Below are positions 36,336 through 47,359 of a stretch of 64,000 nt of DNA, in pieces. The translations under genes were made by a program, and so were the position numbers. The notes under the pieces are model-generated. The model saw only the letters and a list, made by a program, of their open reading frames with translations. It was not told where the DNA came from and made no database searches. Position 1 is the stretch's first letter; every line of letters starts with the position of its first letter. Source of the DNA: Vulcanimicrobiota bacterium (GTDB taxonomy: Bacteria; Vulcanimicrobiota; Vulcanimicrobiia; Vulcanimicrobiales; Vulcanimicrobiaceae); NCBI GenBank assembly GCA_003151115.1, contig PLWS01000002.1, forward strand, positions 620,001 through 684,000. The letters are read 5' to 3'.

Positions 36336-36677
36336 TTAGCGTCTCTTGCCTCGCGCGCTCTTCCTGCGTCCGCCTTTCTTGCGTCCGCCGGTTTTGCGAG
36401 CGGCTTTCTTCCGGCCGCCCTTCTTGCGTCCGCCTTTCTTGCGTCCGCCTTTCTTACGTCCGCCGGCCTTTTTGCGGCCGCCGGCTTTTTTACGTCCGCC
36501 GGCCTTTTTACGGCCGCCAGCTTTCTTGCGTCCGGCTTTACGGCCCGCGCTCTTGCGCGCGGCTTTTTTGCGTCCGCCGGATTTTTTGCGGCGGCCGCCG
36601 CGACGTGCGGTGCCGAGCCCTGAAGACTCGGAATCGTCGCCCATCGTGCCGCCGTTTTGCATCAGATCGGAATCCAT
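36336..36677 (-). CDS. Histone-like lysine/arginine-rich repeat protein
   Basis: (GGRKKA)n and (GGRKKG)n array, 113 aa. Confidence 0.7.
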   Translation of the reverse strand: MDSDLMQNGGTMGDDSESSGLGTARRGGRRKKSGGRKKAARKSAGRKAGRKKAGGRKKAGGRKKAGGRKKAGGRKKGGRKKGGRKKGGRKKAARKTGGRKKGGRRKSARGKRR

Positions 36678-36809
36678 TCATTCCTCCCTTAGTACTGGCG
36701 CTTTTTTATGCGCTCGTGCTGCATCATAGAATGTTTTTTTGCAAAATGCAAATGCTCGAAAAGGGCAAGGATTTGGCGCGAGCTTGACCGGGGCGGTATA
36801 CTAAGGCCC

Positions 36810-38936
36810 GTGAAAAAGCCCTTGATTATCGTGGAGTCGCCGACCAAGGCGCGCACGATCAAGAAGTTTCTTCCCGCCCGCTATATAGTGAAGGCTTCGG
36901 TCGGCCACGTCCGCGATTTGCCCAAAAGCACGCTAGGCGTCGACGTGGAGCACGGCTTTGCGCCCAAGTACCTCACGATCAAGGGCAAAGGCGACATCAT
37001 TAAGGAGCTCAAGGCGGCGGTTAAAACAGCGAGCGAGGTCTATCTCGCCACCGACCCCGACCGCGAAGGCGAGGCGATCGCCTGGCATCTGGCCGAGCTG
37101 CTCAAACTCGAGCGCCCCAAACGCATCGAACTTCATGAAATAACGAAAGACGCTGCGCTGGCCGCAATCAAGAATCCGCAGCCGATCGACATCGACCGCG
37201 TGAACGCGCAGCAAGCGCGCCGCATTTTGGACCGCCTGGTCGGTTATAAAATCTCGCCGCTGCTTTGGGCCAAGGTTCGCGGCGGACTCTCCGCCGGGCG
37301 CGTCCAGTCGGTTGCCGTAAGGCTGATCGTCGATCGCGAACGTGAGATTCTGGCGTTCGTTCCGCGCGAGTACTGGTCGGTTGCCGCGCTGCTGTCCGGG
37401 CGCAGCGAACCCGAGTTCGTTTTCCCGGCGGAACTCTTCGCTCACGACGGCGAGAAGATCGACGTTCAAACGGAAGCCGAAGCGAGCCGCGTCGTCGCAG
37501 ACCTGGAGGGCGCGCAGTACCGCGTCGCTTCCATCAAACAACGGGAAGGACGCCGCAATGCGCCGGCGCCGTTCACGACCTCAACGCTGCAGCAGGAAGC
37601 TTCCCGGAGATTGCGCCTGCGCGTGCGGCGCACCATGCAGATCGCCCAGGGGCTGTACGAAGGCGTCGATCTCGGCGCCGAGGGTACGGTGGGTTTGATC
37701 ACCTACATGCGCACGGATTCCACGCGCGTCTCCGATCAAGCGCGCGAGGCCGCCAAAGAGTTCATCGTCAACACGTTCGGCGAAGCGTACTACGGCGGCC
37801 GCGAGCACCGCGTGCGCGAAGGCGCGCAAGACGCGCACGAAGCGATTCGCCCCACGCTCGCCCACCACACGCCGGAAAAGGTCGCGCCGTTTCTTAAGCG
37901 CGACGATCTGCGGCTGTACACGCTGATTTGGGAGCGCTTCATCGCCTCACAGATGTCCGCCGTCGTCTTCGATCAAACGACGGTCGATATTTCGGCCAAG
38001 GCGTACACGTTCCGCGCGTCGGGCAGCGTGATGAAGTTCGCCGGCTACACCAAGTTGTATGAAGAAAGCCGTGACGAAGCGGCCGCGACCGCCGATGCGA
38101 AGCGGCTGCCGAAGTTGGAGCAAGACGAGACGCTCGCCTTCCGCGGACTCGAGCCGAAACAGCATTTCACCGAGCCGCCGCCGCGCTTCACGGAAGCTTC
38201 GCTGGTCAAGGCGCTCGAAGATAACGGCATCGGCCGGCCGTCGACGTACAGTACGATCGTCGAAACGATTCAGGCTCGGGGCTACGTCACGCAAGCCGAG
38301 CGCCGGTTCGCGCCGACCGAGATCGGATTTGCCGTCAACGATTTGCTCGCCGAGCATTTCCCCGACGTCCTCGATTTGAATTTCACGGCGCAAATGGAAG
38401 GCGACCTCGACAGGGTTGCCGACCGGAAAGCCGACTGGGTCGAACTGCTGACGAAATTCTACGGGCCGTTTGCAAAAGAGCTGGCGGCCGCGGAAGAAAA
38501 ACTGCCGAAGCTCGAATTCAAAGACGAACCTACTGACGAGATCTGTCCGAAGTGCGGCCGCCCGATGGTGATCAAGACCGGCCGGTTCGGACGGTTCATC
38601 TCTTGCACCGGCTATCCCGAATGTAAGACGACGCGTCCCATCCTGAAAGACACCGGCGCGAAATGTCCCAAAGACGGCGGTATGATCGTCGAGCGGCGTT
38701 CGAAGAAGGGCCGCGTGTTTTACGGTTGCGCGAATTATCCACGCTGCGACTTTGTTTCGTGGGACCGCGTCGTTCCGGAACGCTGCCCCGCGTGCGGTGG
38801 AGTCGTCGTGGCGAAAATCCGCCGCGGCGGCGTCGTCACTTTGGAGTGCCGGACCGACAAGACCCATGACGTCAGCTCCATCCCGGCCGAACTGCAGCCG
38901 ACGCAAGAAGTCATAGCCGCGCCCGCCGCTTCGTGA
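36810..38936 (+). CDS. topA: DNA topoisomerase I (GTG start)
   Basis: KKPLIIVESPTKARTIKKFL, GLITYMRTDSTRVS, C-terminal Cys4 zinc fingers. Confidence 0.97.
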   Translation: MKKPLIIVESPTKARTIKKFLPARYIVKASVGHVRDLPKSTLGVDVEHGFAPKYLTIKGKGDIIKELKAAVKTASEVYLATDPDREGEAIAWHLAELLKLERPKRIELHEITKDAALAAIKNPQPIDIDRVNAQQARRILDRLVGYKISPLLWAKVRGGLSAGRVQSVAVRLIVDREREILAFVPREYWSVAALLSGRSEPEFVFPAELFAHDGEKIDVQTEAEASRVVADLEGAQYRVASIKQREGRRNAPAPFTTSTLQQEASRRLRLRVRRTMQIAQGLYEGVDLGAEGTVGLITYMRTDSTRVSDQAREAAKEFIVNTFGEAYYGGREHRVREGAQDAHEAIRPTLAHHTPEKVAPFLKRDDLRLYTLIWERFIASQMSAVVFDQTTVDISAKAYTFRASGSVMKFAGYTKLYEESRDEAAATADAKRLPKLEQDETLAFRGLEPKQHFTEPPPRFTEASLVKALEDNGIGRPSTYSTIVETIQARGYVTQAERRFAPTEIGFAVNDLLAEHFPDVLDLNFTAQMEGDLDRVADRKADWVELLTKFYGPFAKELAAAEEKLPKLEFKDEPTDEICPKCGRPMVIKTGRFGRFISCTGYPECKTTRPILKDTGAKCPKDGGMIVERRSKKGRVFYGCANYPRCDFVSWDRVVPERCPACGGVVVAKIRRGGVVTLECRTDKTHDVSSIPAELQPTQEVIAAPAAS

Positions 38937-40255
38937 AACTGACGGTCGCCGGCGGCGGCCTGGCGGGCTGCGAAGCCGCGTGGCAAGCCGCGCGCGCCGG
39001 AGTAGAAGTCGATCTCTACGAAATGCGTCCCGGGAAATCGGGGCCCGCGCATAAGACATCGCATCTGGCCGAGCTCGTCTGCAGCAACTCGCTGCGCGGC
39101 GCCGCGCTCGAAAACGCCGTAGGATTATTGAAAGCCGAGCTCGCGATCCTCGACTCGATCGTGATCGCCTGCGCGCGTGAAGCAGCCGTTCCCGCCGGCG
39201 GAGCGCTTGCCGTCGACCGCGGCGTCTTTTCGCGGCTCGTCGAAGAGCGCATCGAATCGCATCCGCGCATCACGGTGCGGCGCGAAGAGCTGCGCGCGAT
39301 TCCCTTGGACCAGCCGGTTATCGTCGCCTGCGGTCCGCTGCCAAGCGAGGAAATGCTGCACGCGATCGACGCGCTCGCGGGCAAACGCTTACATTATTAT
39401 GATGCCGCTTCGCCGATCGTGTCTGCCGATTCAATCGACGAACAGCGGATGTACCGCAAATCGCGTTACGACAAAGGCGACGGCGCGGATTACCTCAACA
39501 TCCCGCTCGATCGCGAACAGTATGCGCAACTCTTGCATGATTTGCGAACGCTGCCCAGGCACGAAACCAAGGAGTTTGAGGAGGCGCGTTACTTCGAAGG
39601 GTGTCTTCCCATCGAAGAGATGGCCGACCGCGGCGACGACACGCTGCGCTACGGACCGCTCAAACCGGTCGGCTTGCGCGATCCGCGTACCGATACGACG
39701 CCGCATGCCGTCGTGCAATTACGCAAAGAAAACGTGGAAGGCACCGCCTACAATCTCGTCGGCTTTCAAACGCGCCTGAAATGGCCCGCGCAAAAAGAAA
39801 CGTTTGGGAAGTTTCCGGGTTTGCAAAATGCTGAGTGGCTGCGCCTAGGCGTGATGCACCGCAACACGTTTATCGACTCGCCGCGCCTCCTCGATTCGCA
39901 CTTGCGATTGCGTGGAACCCAGGCGCTCTACTTCGCCGGACAGATCACGGGTGCGGAAGGCTATGTCGAAGCGGCGGCGTGCGGCGCGATGACAGGTATC
40001 CACGCGGCGCGCGGGATTCTGGGTTTGCCGCCGGTGGATTTTCCGCAGGGCACGGCGTTCGGCGCCGTCGTCGCGCATTTGCAGAACACCGAAACGCATG
40101 ACTTCCAGCCCGCGAACGTCACATGGGCGTATATGCCCGTGCGCGCGGATGCGCCGCGCGGTAAGAAAGAGCGGCGCCACTTCGCGGCGCTCAAGGCCCT
40201 CGAAGCAATGCAAGCGTTTTGCAACCCGCAAGGCCCAGCCCGGGTACATGCCTAG
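38933..40255 (+). CDS. trmFO: Methylenetetrahydrofolate-tRNA-(uracil-5-)-methyltransferase
   Basis: VAGGGLAGCEAAWQAARAGVEVDLYEMRP; KSRYDKGDGADYLNIPLDREQY. Confidence 0.96.
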   Translation: MKLTVAGGGLAGCEAAWQAARAGVEVDLYEMRPGKSGPAHKTSHLAELVCSNSLRGAALENAVGLLKAELAILDSIVIACAREAAVPAGGALAVDRGVFSRLVEERIESHPRITVRREELRAIPLDQPVIVACGPLPSEEMLHAIDALAGKRLHYYDAASPIVSADSIDEQRMYRKSRYDKGDGADYLNIPLDREQYAQLLHDLRTLPRHETKEFEEARYFEGCLPIEEMADRGDDTLRYGPLKPVGLRDPRTDTTPHAVVQLRKENVEGTAYNLVGFQTRLKWPAQKETFGKFPGLQNAEWLRLGVMHRNTFIDSPRLLDSHLRLRGTQALYFAGQITGAEGYVEAAACGAMTGIHAARGILGLPPVDFPQGTAFGAVVAHLQNTETHDFQPANVTWAYMPVRADAPRGKKERRHFAALKALEAMQAFCNPQGPARVHA

Positions 40256-40258
40256 GCA

Positions 40259-40786
40259 ATGAAAATCCGGTCCACCACCATTCTGGCCGTGCGCAAGGAC
40301 GGCAAACTCGCTGTCGCTGGCGACGGACAGGTCACCGTCGACAAAACGATCATGAAGCACGGCGCGCATAAAGTGCGGCGCATTGCGGGCGGCAAAGTGA
40401 TTGCCGGGTTCGCGGGTTCCGCCGCCGACGGCATAACGCTGCTCGAAAAATTCGAAAAGAAACTGAGCGAGTTCAAAGACATTACACGCGCTGCCGTCGA
40501 GCTCGCCAAAGATTGGCGGCAAGATCGCGCGCTTCGTCGGCTCGAAGCGCTGCTGATCGTCGGCAACGCCGACCACTTGCTCGTGCTCAGCGGAACGGGC
40601 GACGTGATCGAACCCGATGAAGGCGTTGCCGCCATCGGAAGCGGCGGACCCTACGCGCAGGCCGCCGCGGCGGCACTGCTGCGCAACACGGATCTTTCGC
40701 CCGAAGAGATCGCGCGCAAGGCGCTCGAGATTGCCGGTGAAATCTGCATCTACACCAACTCGCACGTCGACGTGGAAACGCTATGA
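40259..40786 (+). CDS. hslV: ATP-dependent protease subunit HslV
   Basis: [42 protein letters not shown]. Confidence 0.96.
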   Translation: MKIRSTTILAVRKDGKLAVAGDGQVTVDKTIMKHGAHKVRRIAGGKVIAGFAGSAADGITLLEKFEKKLSEFKDITRAAVELAKDWRQDRALRRLEALLIVGNADHLLVLSGTGDVIEPDEGVAAIGSGGPYAQAAAAALLRNTDLSPEEIARKALEIAGEICIYTNSHVDVETL

Positions 40787-42222
40787 ACGGATCGACCCAA
40801 GCGCTCGAACTGACGCCGCGAAACATCGTGGCCGAACTCGACAAGTACATCGTCGGCCAGGCCAAAGCCAAGCGCGCCGTCGCGATCGCCATGCGCAACC
40901 GCTATCGCCGGGAACGCGTGCGCGAAGATTTGCGCCCGGAGATCATTCCGAAGAACATTTTGATGATCGGACCGACCGGCGTCGGCAAGACTGAAATCGC
41001 GCGGCGCCTGGCTTCGCTGACCGGCGCGCCATTCATTAAAGTCGAAGCGACCAAGTACACGGAAGTCGGATATGTCGGTCGCGACGTCGAGTCGATGGTG
41101 CGCGACTTGGTCGAACAAGCGGTGCGCATGGTCAGCGAAGAGCGCCGCGCCGATGTGGAAGAGGTCGCGAAGAAGATGGCTGTCGAGCGCGTGATCGACG
41201 TACTGCATCCTGAAACGCGCCCGCCGTCGGCGCAAGGGCAGCCCAACGCGTTCGCGGCGACGCTCGGCTCGATCTTCGGCAACAATTTCCAAGCTCAGCA
41301 GCAGCAGAGCCAACCCGCGGCTCCTACGGCTGCCGCAACCGCGGAGACGCAGCACACGCGCGACCAAGCGCGTTCCGACGTCGAGCGCGGATTCTACGAC
41401 GTGAGGCTGCTCGAAATAGAAGTCGAGGAAGCTTCGAGCATTCCGTTCGGCGTGATCGGTCCCGGAATGGATCAAGGCGGCGGCGACCTTGGTGAAATGC
41501 TCGGCGGAATGCTGCCGAAGAAGCGCGTGCGCAAACGCGTCACCGTTTCGGAAGCGCGCCGCATCTTCGAACAGGAAGAAGCGGCGAAGCTGATCGACAT
41601 GGACGCGGTTAAGCGCGAAGCGTTGCGGCGGGCGGGCCAGAACGGCATCATTTTTATCGACGAAATCGACAAGGTCGCCGGACGCGAAGGCGCGCGCGGG
41701 CCGGACGTTTCGCGCGAGGGCGTGCAGCGCGATATCTTGCCGATCGTCGAAGGCAGCACGGTCAACACGAAACACGGTACGGTGAAGACCGATCACATCT
41801 TGTTTATCGCGGCGGGCGCATTCCACATGAGCAAGCCTTCGGATTTGATTCCCGAACTGCAAGGGCGCTTTCCCATCCGCGTCGAGCTGGATTCGCTGAC
41901 CGCCGAAGATTTCAAGACGATCTTGACCCAGCCGAAGAACGCGCTGACCGAGCAGTACAAGGCGCTGCTGGCGAGCGAGGGCGTGGACGTCGACTTTCAG
42001 CCCGACGGTATCGAACAGCTCGCACAGTTCGCGATGCAAGTCAACGATCAGAGCGAGAACATCGGCGCGCGCCGTCTGCACACGGTGCTCGAGCGGCTGC
42101 TCGAAGACGTGAGCTACGATGCGCCGGAGAAGCACGATCCGGTCGTCGTCAACGCGGAGTACGTGCGCGCGAAGCTGCAAGACATCGTCAAGAACGCCGA
42201 CCTGTCCAGCTATATTCTCTAA
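40783..42222 (+). CDS. hslU: ATP-dependent protease ATPase subunit HslU
   Basis: [34 protein letters not shown]; ends SSYIL. Confidence 0.97.
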   Translation: MNGSTQALELTPRNIVAELDKYIVGQAKAKRAVAIAMRNRYRRERVREDLRPEIIPKNILMIGPTGVGKTEIARRLASLTGAPFIKVEATKYTEVGYVGRDVESMVRDLVEQAVRMVSEERRADVEEVAKKMAVERVIDVLHPETRPPSAQGQPNAFAATLGSIFGNNFQAQQQQSQPAAPTAAATAETQHTRDQARSDVERGFYDVRLLEIEVEEASSIPFGVIGPGMDQGGGDLGEMLGGMLPKKRVRKRVTVSEARRIFEQEEAAKLIDMDAVKREALRRAGQNGIIFIDEIDKVAGREGARGPDVSREGVQRDILPIVEGSTVNTKHGTVKTDHILFIAAGAFHMSKPSDLIPELQGRFPIRVELDSLTAEDFKTILTQPKNALTEQYKALLASEGVDVDFQPDGIEQLAQFAMQVNDQSENIGARRLHTVLERLLEDVSYDAPEKHDPVVVNAEYVRAKLQDIVKNADLSSYIL

Positions 42223-42230
42223 GGCGCCTT

Positions 42231-42800
42231 GTGATCGCGACGCTTGAGACGCCACGGTTGATCCTGCGTCAATGGCGGGACGCCGATCTCGACACCTGGG
42301 CGGAGATGAACGCCGACCCCAGAGTCATGGAATTTTTCCCCGAACTGCTGGATCGCGCGCGCTCGGACGAATCTGCAGCCGGAATGCGGGACCGCATCGA
42401 TCGCGACGGCTACGGCCTTTGGGCAGTGGAGATCAAGGCGACCGCCGCCTTTGCCGGACTTATCGGCATCAATGAAATGGCCGGCGACATTCCCGTGACG
42501 CCGAAACGCGAAGTCGGATGGCGCTTAGCATTCGATGCGTGGGGTCACGGCTACGCGACCGAAGGCGCGCAGGCGTCCTTGCGTTTTGCATTCGACGAGC
42601 TCGGCTGGCCGGAAGTGGTGGCGGTTACCGCCGGAGTCAACGAACGATCGCAGCGCGTGATGCAGCGTCTGGGAATGATCCGCGACCCGGCTGCCGATTT
42701 CGAGCACCCGCGTGTGCCCGAAGGCAATCCGCTCCGCAAGCACGTGCTCTTTCGCATTCACCGGGAGCGCGTGGCCCGCGCTGTGAATACGCACGCCTGA
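42231..42800 (+). CDS. GNAT-family N-acetyltransferase (RimJ/RimL type)
   Basis: LETPRLILRQWRDADLDTWAEMNADPRVM. Confidence 0.88.
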   Translation: MIATLETPRLILRQWRDADLDTWAEMNADPRVMEFFPELLDRARSDESAAGMRDRIDRDGYGLWAVEIKATAAFAGLIGINEMAGDIPVTPKREVGWRLAFDAWGHGYATEGAQASLRFAFDELGWPEVVAVTAGVNERSQRVMQRLGMIRDPAADFEHPRVPEGNPLRKHVLFRIHRERVARAVNTHA

Positions 42801-43318
42801 TGGCCTACCTGCGTCCAATCATGACCGAAAGCGAGCCCGTTTTGCGCCGCGTCGCAAAGAAAGTGGATCCGAAAGAGATTAGCGATCCGCTCTTTCAGCA
42901 GATGATCGACGACATGTTCGAAACGATGTACGCCGCGCCGGGAGTCGGGCTGGCCGCGCCGCAAATCAACGTCTCGAAGCGGCTGTTCGTGATCGACACC
43001 GGTGAAGACGAAGAGCATCCCGGGGGCACCAAGCATGCCGTTATCAATCCGAAGATCGAATCGGCGAAAGAAGAAGTGGAACTGCACGAAGGGTGTCTTT
43101 CCGTTCCGGGGTTTATCGGCGACATCGTGCGTTACGAGCGCGTGACGGTGACCGGACTCGACCGCCAGGGGAAGAAAATCAAACTCGAAGGCGGAGATCT
43201 CTTCGCGCAAGCTCTTCAACATGAAATCGACCACCTCAACGGCGTGCTGTACATCGACAAAGCCAAGAACATCCGCAAGCCGGCGCCTAAGGAGGAACAG
43301 GAAGAGGAAGAGATGTGA
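42800..43318 (+). CDS. def: Peptide deformylase
   Basis: GVGLAAPQI, EGCLSVPG, QHEIDHLNG. Confidence 0.97.
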   Translation: MAYLRPIMTESEPVLRRVAKKVDPKEISDPLFQQMIDDMFETMYAAPGVGLAAPQINVSKRLFVIDTGEDEEHPGGTKHAVINPKIESAKEEVELHEGCLSVPGFIGDIVRYERVTVTGLDRQGKKIKLEGGDLFAQALQHEIDHLNGVLYIDKAKNIRKPAPKEEQEEEEM

Positions 43319-44223
43319 AGACGCTCTTCTTCGGAACCAGCGATTTTTCAGTGCCGAGCTTGGAAGCCGCCGCACGGCGCACCGAGCTTCAGGGCGTCGT
43401 GACGCAGCCGGATCGCCCCGCGGGGCGCGGACACAAGCTCACGGCGCCGCCGGCAAAAATTGCGGCGGAGAAGCTCGGCATCCCGGTTTATCAGCCGGCT
43501 TCGCTGCGCGATTTCGCCGCGGAGCTCGCCGGCCGGCATTTGGATTTCTTTATCTTAGCTTCGTACGGAAAACTGATTCCGCAATCGCTGCTCGACGTGC
43601 CGAAGCTCGGATCGCTGAACGTTCATCCAAGCCTCTTGCCGCAGTACCGCGGCGCTACGCCGATTCAAAGCGCGCTGCGCGACGGCGCCTCGGAAACGGG
43701 CGTGACGATCATGCTGATGGATGCGGGACTCGACACCGGCGATATCGTGCTGCAAGAGCGTACGCCGGTTCTTCCCGGGGAAACCTACGGCGAGTTGCAC
43801 GACCGGCTCGCGCGCTTCGGCGCGCAAGCGCTGATACACGCCATCGACGCCGGGCGGGGTGGTGCATTCCCGCGAACGCCGCAAGATGGGAAGGCCACAA
43901 CGACACGCCCGCTGCGCAAAGAAGATCTCACCATCGATTGGAATTGGGAAGCGCCGCGCATCGTCAATTTCGTGCGCTCCCTTTCCCCGAACCCCGCGGC
44001 GCGCGCGGTTATCGCGAAGACGCCCGTGAAAATTCTGCGAGCCGAAGTCGCGCAATGGGAGCGCCCTTTGGTCGAGCCCGGCACGATTGCGAGCATGATC
44101 GGCGACGGGCTCGGCGTGCAAAGCGGAAACGGCGTGGTGAACGTGCTCGAAGTGATAGCGCCCAATCGCGGACCGCAGACGGGTGCGTCTTTCGGCGCGC
44201 AGTTCTTGCGCGCCGGCACATGA
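43315..44223 (+). CDS. fmt: Methionyl-tRNA formyltransferase
   Basis: LFFGTSDFSVPSLEAA; NVHPSLLPQYRGATPIQSAL. Confidence 0.97.
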   Translation: MKTLFFGTSDFSVPSLEAAARRTELQGVVTQPDRPAGRGHKLTAPPAKIAAEKLGIPVYQPASLRDFAAELAGRHLDFFILASYGKLIPQSLLDVPKLGSLNVHPSLLPQYRGATPIQSALRDGASETGVTIMLMDAGLDTGDIVLQERTPVLPGETYGELHDRLARFGAQALIHAIDAGRGGAFPRTPQDGKATTTRPLRKEDLTIDWNWEAPRIVNFVRSLSPNPAARAVIAKTPVKILRAEVAQWERPLVEPGTIASMIGDGLGVQSGNGVVNVLEVIAPNRGPQTGASFGAQFLRAGT

Positions 44224-45533
44224 CCGCGCGCGAGGTCGCGTTCCAAACCATCCGCGACGTCTTCCCGTTTGACGGATCGGCGGGCCGCGGCGCGCAGGAA
44301 GCGCTCGAGTATCGCGCCGGTAAGGAAAAGCTCGACGCCCGCGATCGCGCCTTTTGCACGCATCTGGTTTTCGGCACGATCAAGATGCGGCGTACGCTGG
44401 ATTGGTACTTGGTGCCCTACATCGGACAGCGCGGAAAAGCGCTGCCGCCCGCGATTGCCGAGATCTTGCGGTTCGGCTTCTACGAACTGTTGTTTAGCGC
44501 GGCCGCCGATCACGCGGTCGTCAGTCAGTGGGTCAATGCTGCCAAGAAACACGGACATCGAGGCACGGCCGGTTTGGTAAACGCGGTCCTCCGCGGCTGT
44601 CTGCGCGATCGTCCCGCTCCGCCGCAGCCGGCAGATTTCGAAAACGAAGACGAGTATTTAGGTACGCTCTACTCCTATCCGACGTGGATCGTGCGCCAGT
44701 GGCGCGCCGTCTTCGGATCGCAGTTGGAAGATGTGCTCAAAGCCTGCAACGAGCCGGCGCAGGCGGCGGTCACGTCCAATCGCAAACGGCAGAGCCGCGA
44801 AGAGCTCCAGAGCCGGTTCGCCGAACGCGGAATCGCCGCGCGGCCTTCGGCACTCTCCGACGATTCGCTGCTGCTGGAGAACGGCGCGGCGGCCGCAGCC
44901 GATGGTGAAGAGGCCGGGTGGTGGCTGCAGAGCGAGTCGTCGGCGATGGTCGTGGACGTGTTGAACCCGCAGAGCGGAGAGAAGATCATCGACGCGTGCA
45001 GCGGCCGCGGAAACAAGGCGCTGCAGATCGCCGCACGGCTGGACGGCCGGAACCCGCTGCTCTGCATCGATCGCGACCGGCGTAAGATCGAAACGCTGGT
45101 ACGTCGCGCGAAAAACGAAGGATTGGAAGTGACGGCGGTTGCCGGCGATGCGACGGCGCCGCTGCCGCAGCGAGTCGACCGCGTGCTGATCGATGCGCCG
45201 TGTTCGGGCTTGGGCGTTCTCGGCCGCCATCCCGAAGCGCGCTGGCGGAAGCATCCCGACGACGGCGAACGGTTGGCGCTCACGCAGCGTGCGCTGCTGG
45301 ACGCGCTGCTGCCGCAACTCTTTGACGGAGGCGCGATCGTCTACGCAGTCTGTTCGACCGATCCGCGAGAAACGACCGAGGTGATCGACTGGTGCCTGCG
45401 CTCGCACAACGTCGAGCGCGGCTTGATTCCCGGACATTTGGCGGAACTGCAGACGGCGCAGGGCGACGTACTGGTTCCTCCGGGTTTGCACGGCCGCGAC
45501 GGGTTTTACGTCGCGCGTTTGGAGCGCCGGTGA
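44220..45533 (+). CDS. rsmB: 16S rRNA (cytosine-5)-methyltransferase RsmB/Sun
   Basis: NusB-like N-term; IIDACSGRGNKALQIA; DAPCSGLGVLGRHPEARW. Confidence 0.94.
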   Translation: MTAREVAFQTIRDVFPFDGSAGRGAQEALEYRAGKEKLDARDRAFCTHLVFGTIKMRRTLDWYLVPYIGQRGKALPPAIAEILRFGFYELLFSAAADHAVVSQWVNAAKKHGHRGTAGLVNAVLRGCLRDRPAPPQPADFENEDEYLGTLYSYPTWIVRQWRAVFGSQLEDVLKACNEPAQAAVTSNRKRQSREELQSRFAERGIAARPSALSDDSLLLENGAAAAADGEEAGWWLQSESSAMVVDVLNPQSGEKIIDACSGRGNKALQIAARLDGRNPLLCIDRDRRKIETLVRRAKNEGLEVTAVAGDATAPLPQRVDRVLIDAPCSGLGVLGRHPEARWRKHPDDGERLALTQRALLDALLPQLFDGGAIVYAVCSTDPRETTEVIDWCLRSHNVERGLIPGHLAELQTAQGDVLVPPGLHGRDGFYVARLERR

Positions 45534-46198
45534 ATTTTTTCGAACGCGTTGAAGAAGCATGCGCCGCATTCGTCGAGCGCGCGTTCGCGAACATGTTTCC
45601 AAGCGATCTCGAACCGGCGCAGATCGCGCGTAAACTCGTTGCCACGATGGAAGCGCGCACCAAGCAAGCATCGGAAGGCGCCGTTGCTCCCGGACGGTAC
45701 GACGTGTACGTGCACGCCGACGATTACGAACGTCTCCAGGCGCACCGCGCGTATCTCGAGGCCGAGTGGACTGCGCTCTTGACCGACGTGGCCGAACGCG
45801 TCGGCATCGTCTTCCAGACGCCGCCGCGCATAGAATTGCTGGAGGGAGACGGCATGGTGGCAGGCGCCGTGGAGATCGCAACCGGGGGCGATCAGAGCGC
45901 GCGCGTGCATGGCGGCTTTACGCTGCGCGTTCTCGGCGGCGTCGCTTCCGAACCGCAATTCCGGGTCAGCGGCGCGGCGCGCGTCGGCCGGAGTCCGGAA
46001 AGCGACGTCCATCTGCCCGACCCCAGCGTTTCACGCAATCACGCGCTCTTCGACGTGCAAGACGGTGCGCTCGTCGTCCACGATGCCGGTTCGACCAACG
46101 GCACATACGTGAACGAAGAACGCGTCGATACCGCGGTGCTCAAACCGGGCGACGTCGTGGCGTTCGGAAAAGCGATGATGCGAGTGGAGCAGACATGA
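45530..46198 (+). CDS. FhaA-like DUF3662 + FHA domain protein
   Basis: MNFFERVEEACAAFVERAFANMFPSDLEPAQIARKLVATME; C-term FHA RVGRSPESDVHLPDPSVSRNHALF. Confidence 0.9.
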   Translation: MNFFERVEEACAAFVERAFANMFPSDLEPAQIARKLVATMEARTKQASEGAVAPGRYDVYVHADDYERLQAHRAYLEAEWTALLTDVAERVGIVFQTPPRIELLEGDGMVAGAVEIATGGDQSARVHGGFTLRVLGGVASEPQFRVSGAARVGRSPESDVHLPDPSVSRNHALFDVQDGALVVHDAGSTNGTYVNEERVDTAVLKPGDVVAFGKAMMRVEQT

Positions 46199-46617
46199 CG
46201 TTTCCGGCCCAGATGCGGATCGGCTCGCTCGAGATTTTGGCCGCGCTCGCGGTTTTCGGGGCGGTCGTCGGCCGGCACCGTTTTGCGGCAACGCCTGTGG
46301 GTCCGGAGCACATGCTCGCTCTCTTGAGCGTGAACGGCCGCATGGTCGAGCTCGATATCGCTCAAGGCCATGCGCCGCGCGTTATCGGGCGCTCTTCCGA
46401 AGCCGACGTCCCGCTGGCCGATCCCGAGACGAGCCGGCGGCATTCGGCGCTACAGGCCGCCGGGGGCGCGCTCTACCTGACCGACCTGGGAAGCCGTAAC
46501 GGCACTTTTCTTAATGGAAAACGGCTGGCCGGCGAAGGCATTGAACTCAAAGTTGGGGATCATGTAGACGTGGGGAACACGCGACTCGAAATCGTGGAAG
46601 TCCGGGCCCTCCCGTGA
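46195..46617 (+). CDS. FHA-domain protein (FhaB-like)
   Basis: VIGRSSEADVPLADPETSRRHSAL...DLGSRNGTFLNGKRL. Confidence 0.9.
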   Translation: MTFPAQMRIGSLEILAALAVFGAVVGRHRFAATPVGPEHMLALLSVNGRMVELDIAQGHAPRVIGRSSEADVPLADPETSRRHSALQAAGGALYLTDLGSRNGTFLNGKRLAGEGIELKVGDHVDVGNTRLEIVEVRALP

Positions 46618-47264
46618 ACGTCGCGGTAAGCGGCGACCGCGGATGCTGCCTTTCGCAGCGGTTTTCCGACGAGAGTTACCTTTTTGCCGTGGCCACCGGC
46701 TTCGGACGGATCGACGGCGAGCCCGTCGCTTCATTCGCGCTGACGAACCTGAGCCGCCGCATGCAGCGCGCGCGAGCACGCACCGTTGCCGCCATGCTCG
46801 GCGGCGTTATCGCACGCGTGAACGACGAACTGCACGCTCGCAGCGCTTCTCATGAGGATTACGTGACGGCCGGCGCTTCGATGACCGCAATCTTCTTGTT
46901 GCGCGAACGCGCATATGTCGCGCACGTCGGATCGACCGCGGCTTATTTGGTGCGCGGCGGTTCGGTGACGGCGCTGACCAAGAACGACGCCTTTTCCGAC
47001 GAGCTCGGCCTTCCCGTGCTGATCCGCGCGCTCGGGCTGACGCGCACGCTCGACGTGCCCGTATCGGCGTTCGCGCTGGCGCCCGGCGATGCACTGGTGC
47101 TTGCCGAGCACGAGCTGCCGGCGCGCGCGGAACGGCTCGTCGTTACGTTTACCGGCGCTCAGAAAGCGGAGGTTCCGGCATCCGCCGAGGCGCACACCGC
47201 AAAATCGATACTTACCGGAGTGCTGGCGACCGCTCTTTTCTACGCGGTGCTCAGCATAAGATAA
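46614..47264 (+). CDS. PP2C-like Ser/Thr phosphatase
   Basis: Genomic position and AYVAHVGSTAAYLVRGGSVTALTKNDAF pattern. Confidence 0.75.
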   Translation: MNVAVSGDRGCCLSQRFSDESYLFAVATGFGRIDGEPVASFALTNLSRRMQRARARTVAAMLGGVIARVNDELHARSASHEDYVTAGASMTAIFLLRERAYVAHVGSTAAYLVRGGSVTALTKNDAFSDELGLPVLIRALGLTRTLDVPVSAFALAPGDALVLAEHELPARAERLVVTFTGAQKAEVPASAEAHTAKSILTGVLATALFYAVLSIR

Positions 47265-47359
47265 CCGCACTCGTTCCCACCGCGATAGCGCTTGCGTTTG
47301 CGGCGCTCGCGCTTTCCTTCGCTCCGCCTAAAACGATCGGGCCGCCGTGGCTGCTTGCG

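Noticed and set aside
36360-36600. Short regular repeats that could suggest a CRISPR array
   Set aside because: No spacers; the period encodes GGRKKA in an open ORF.
37947-39059. 370-aa minus-strand ORF
   Set aside because: Antisense to topA and trmFO.
40750-42255. 501-aa minus-strand ORF over hslU
   Set aside because: Shadow ORF caused by GC-rich codon bias; the sense strand encodes a clear HslU.
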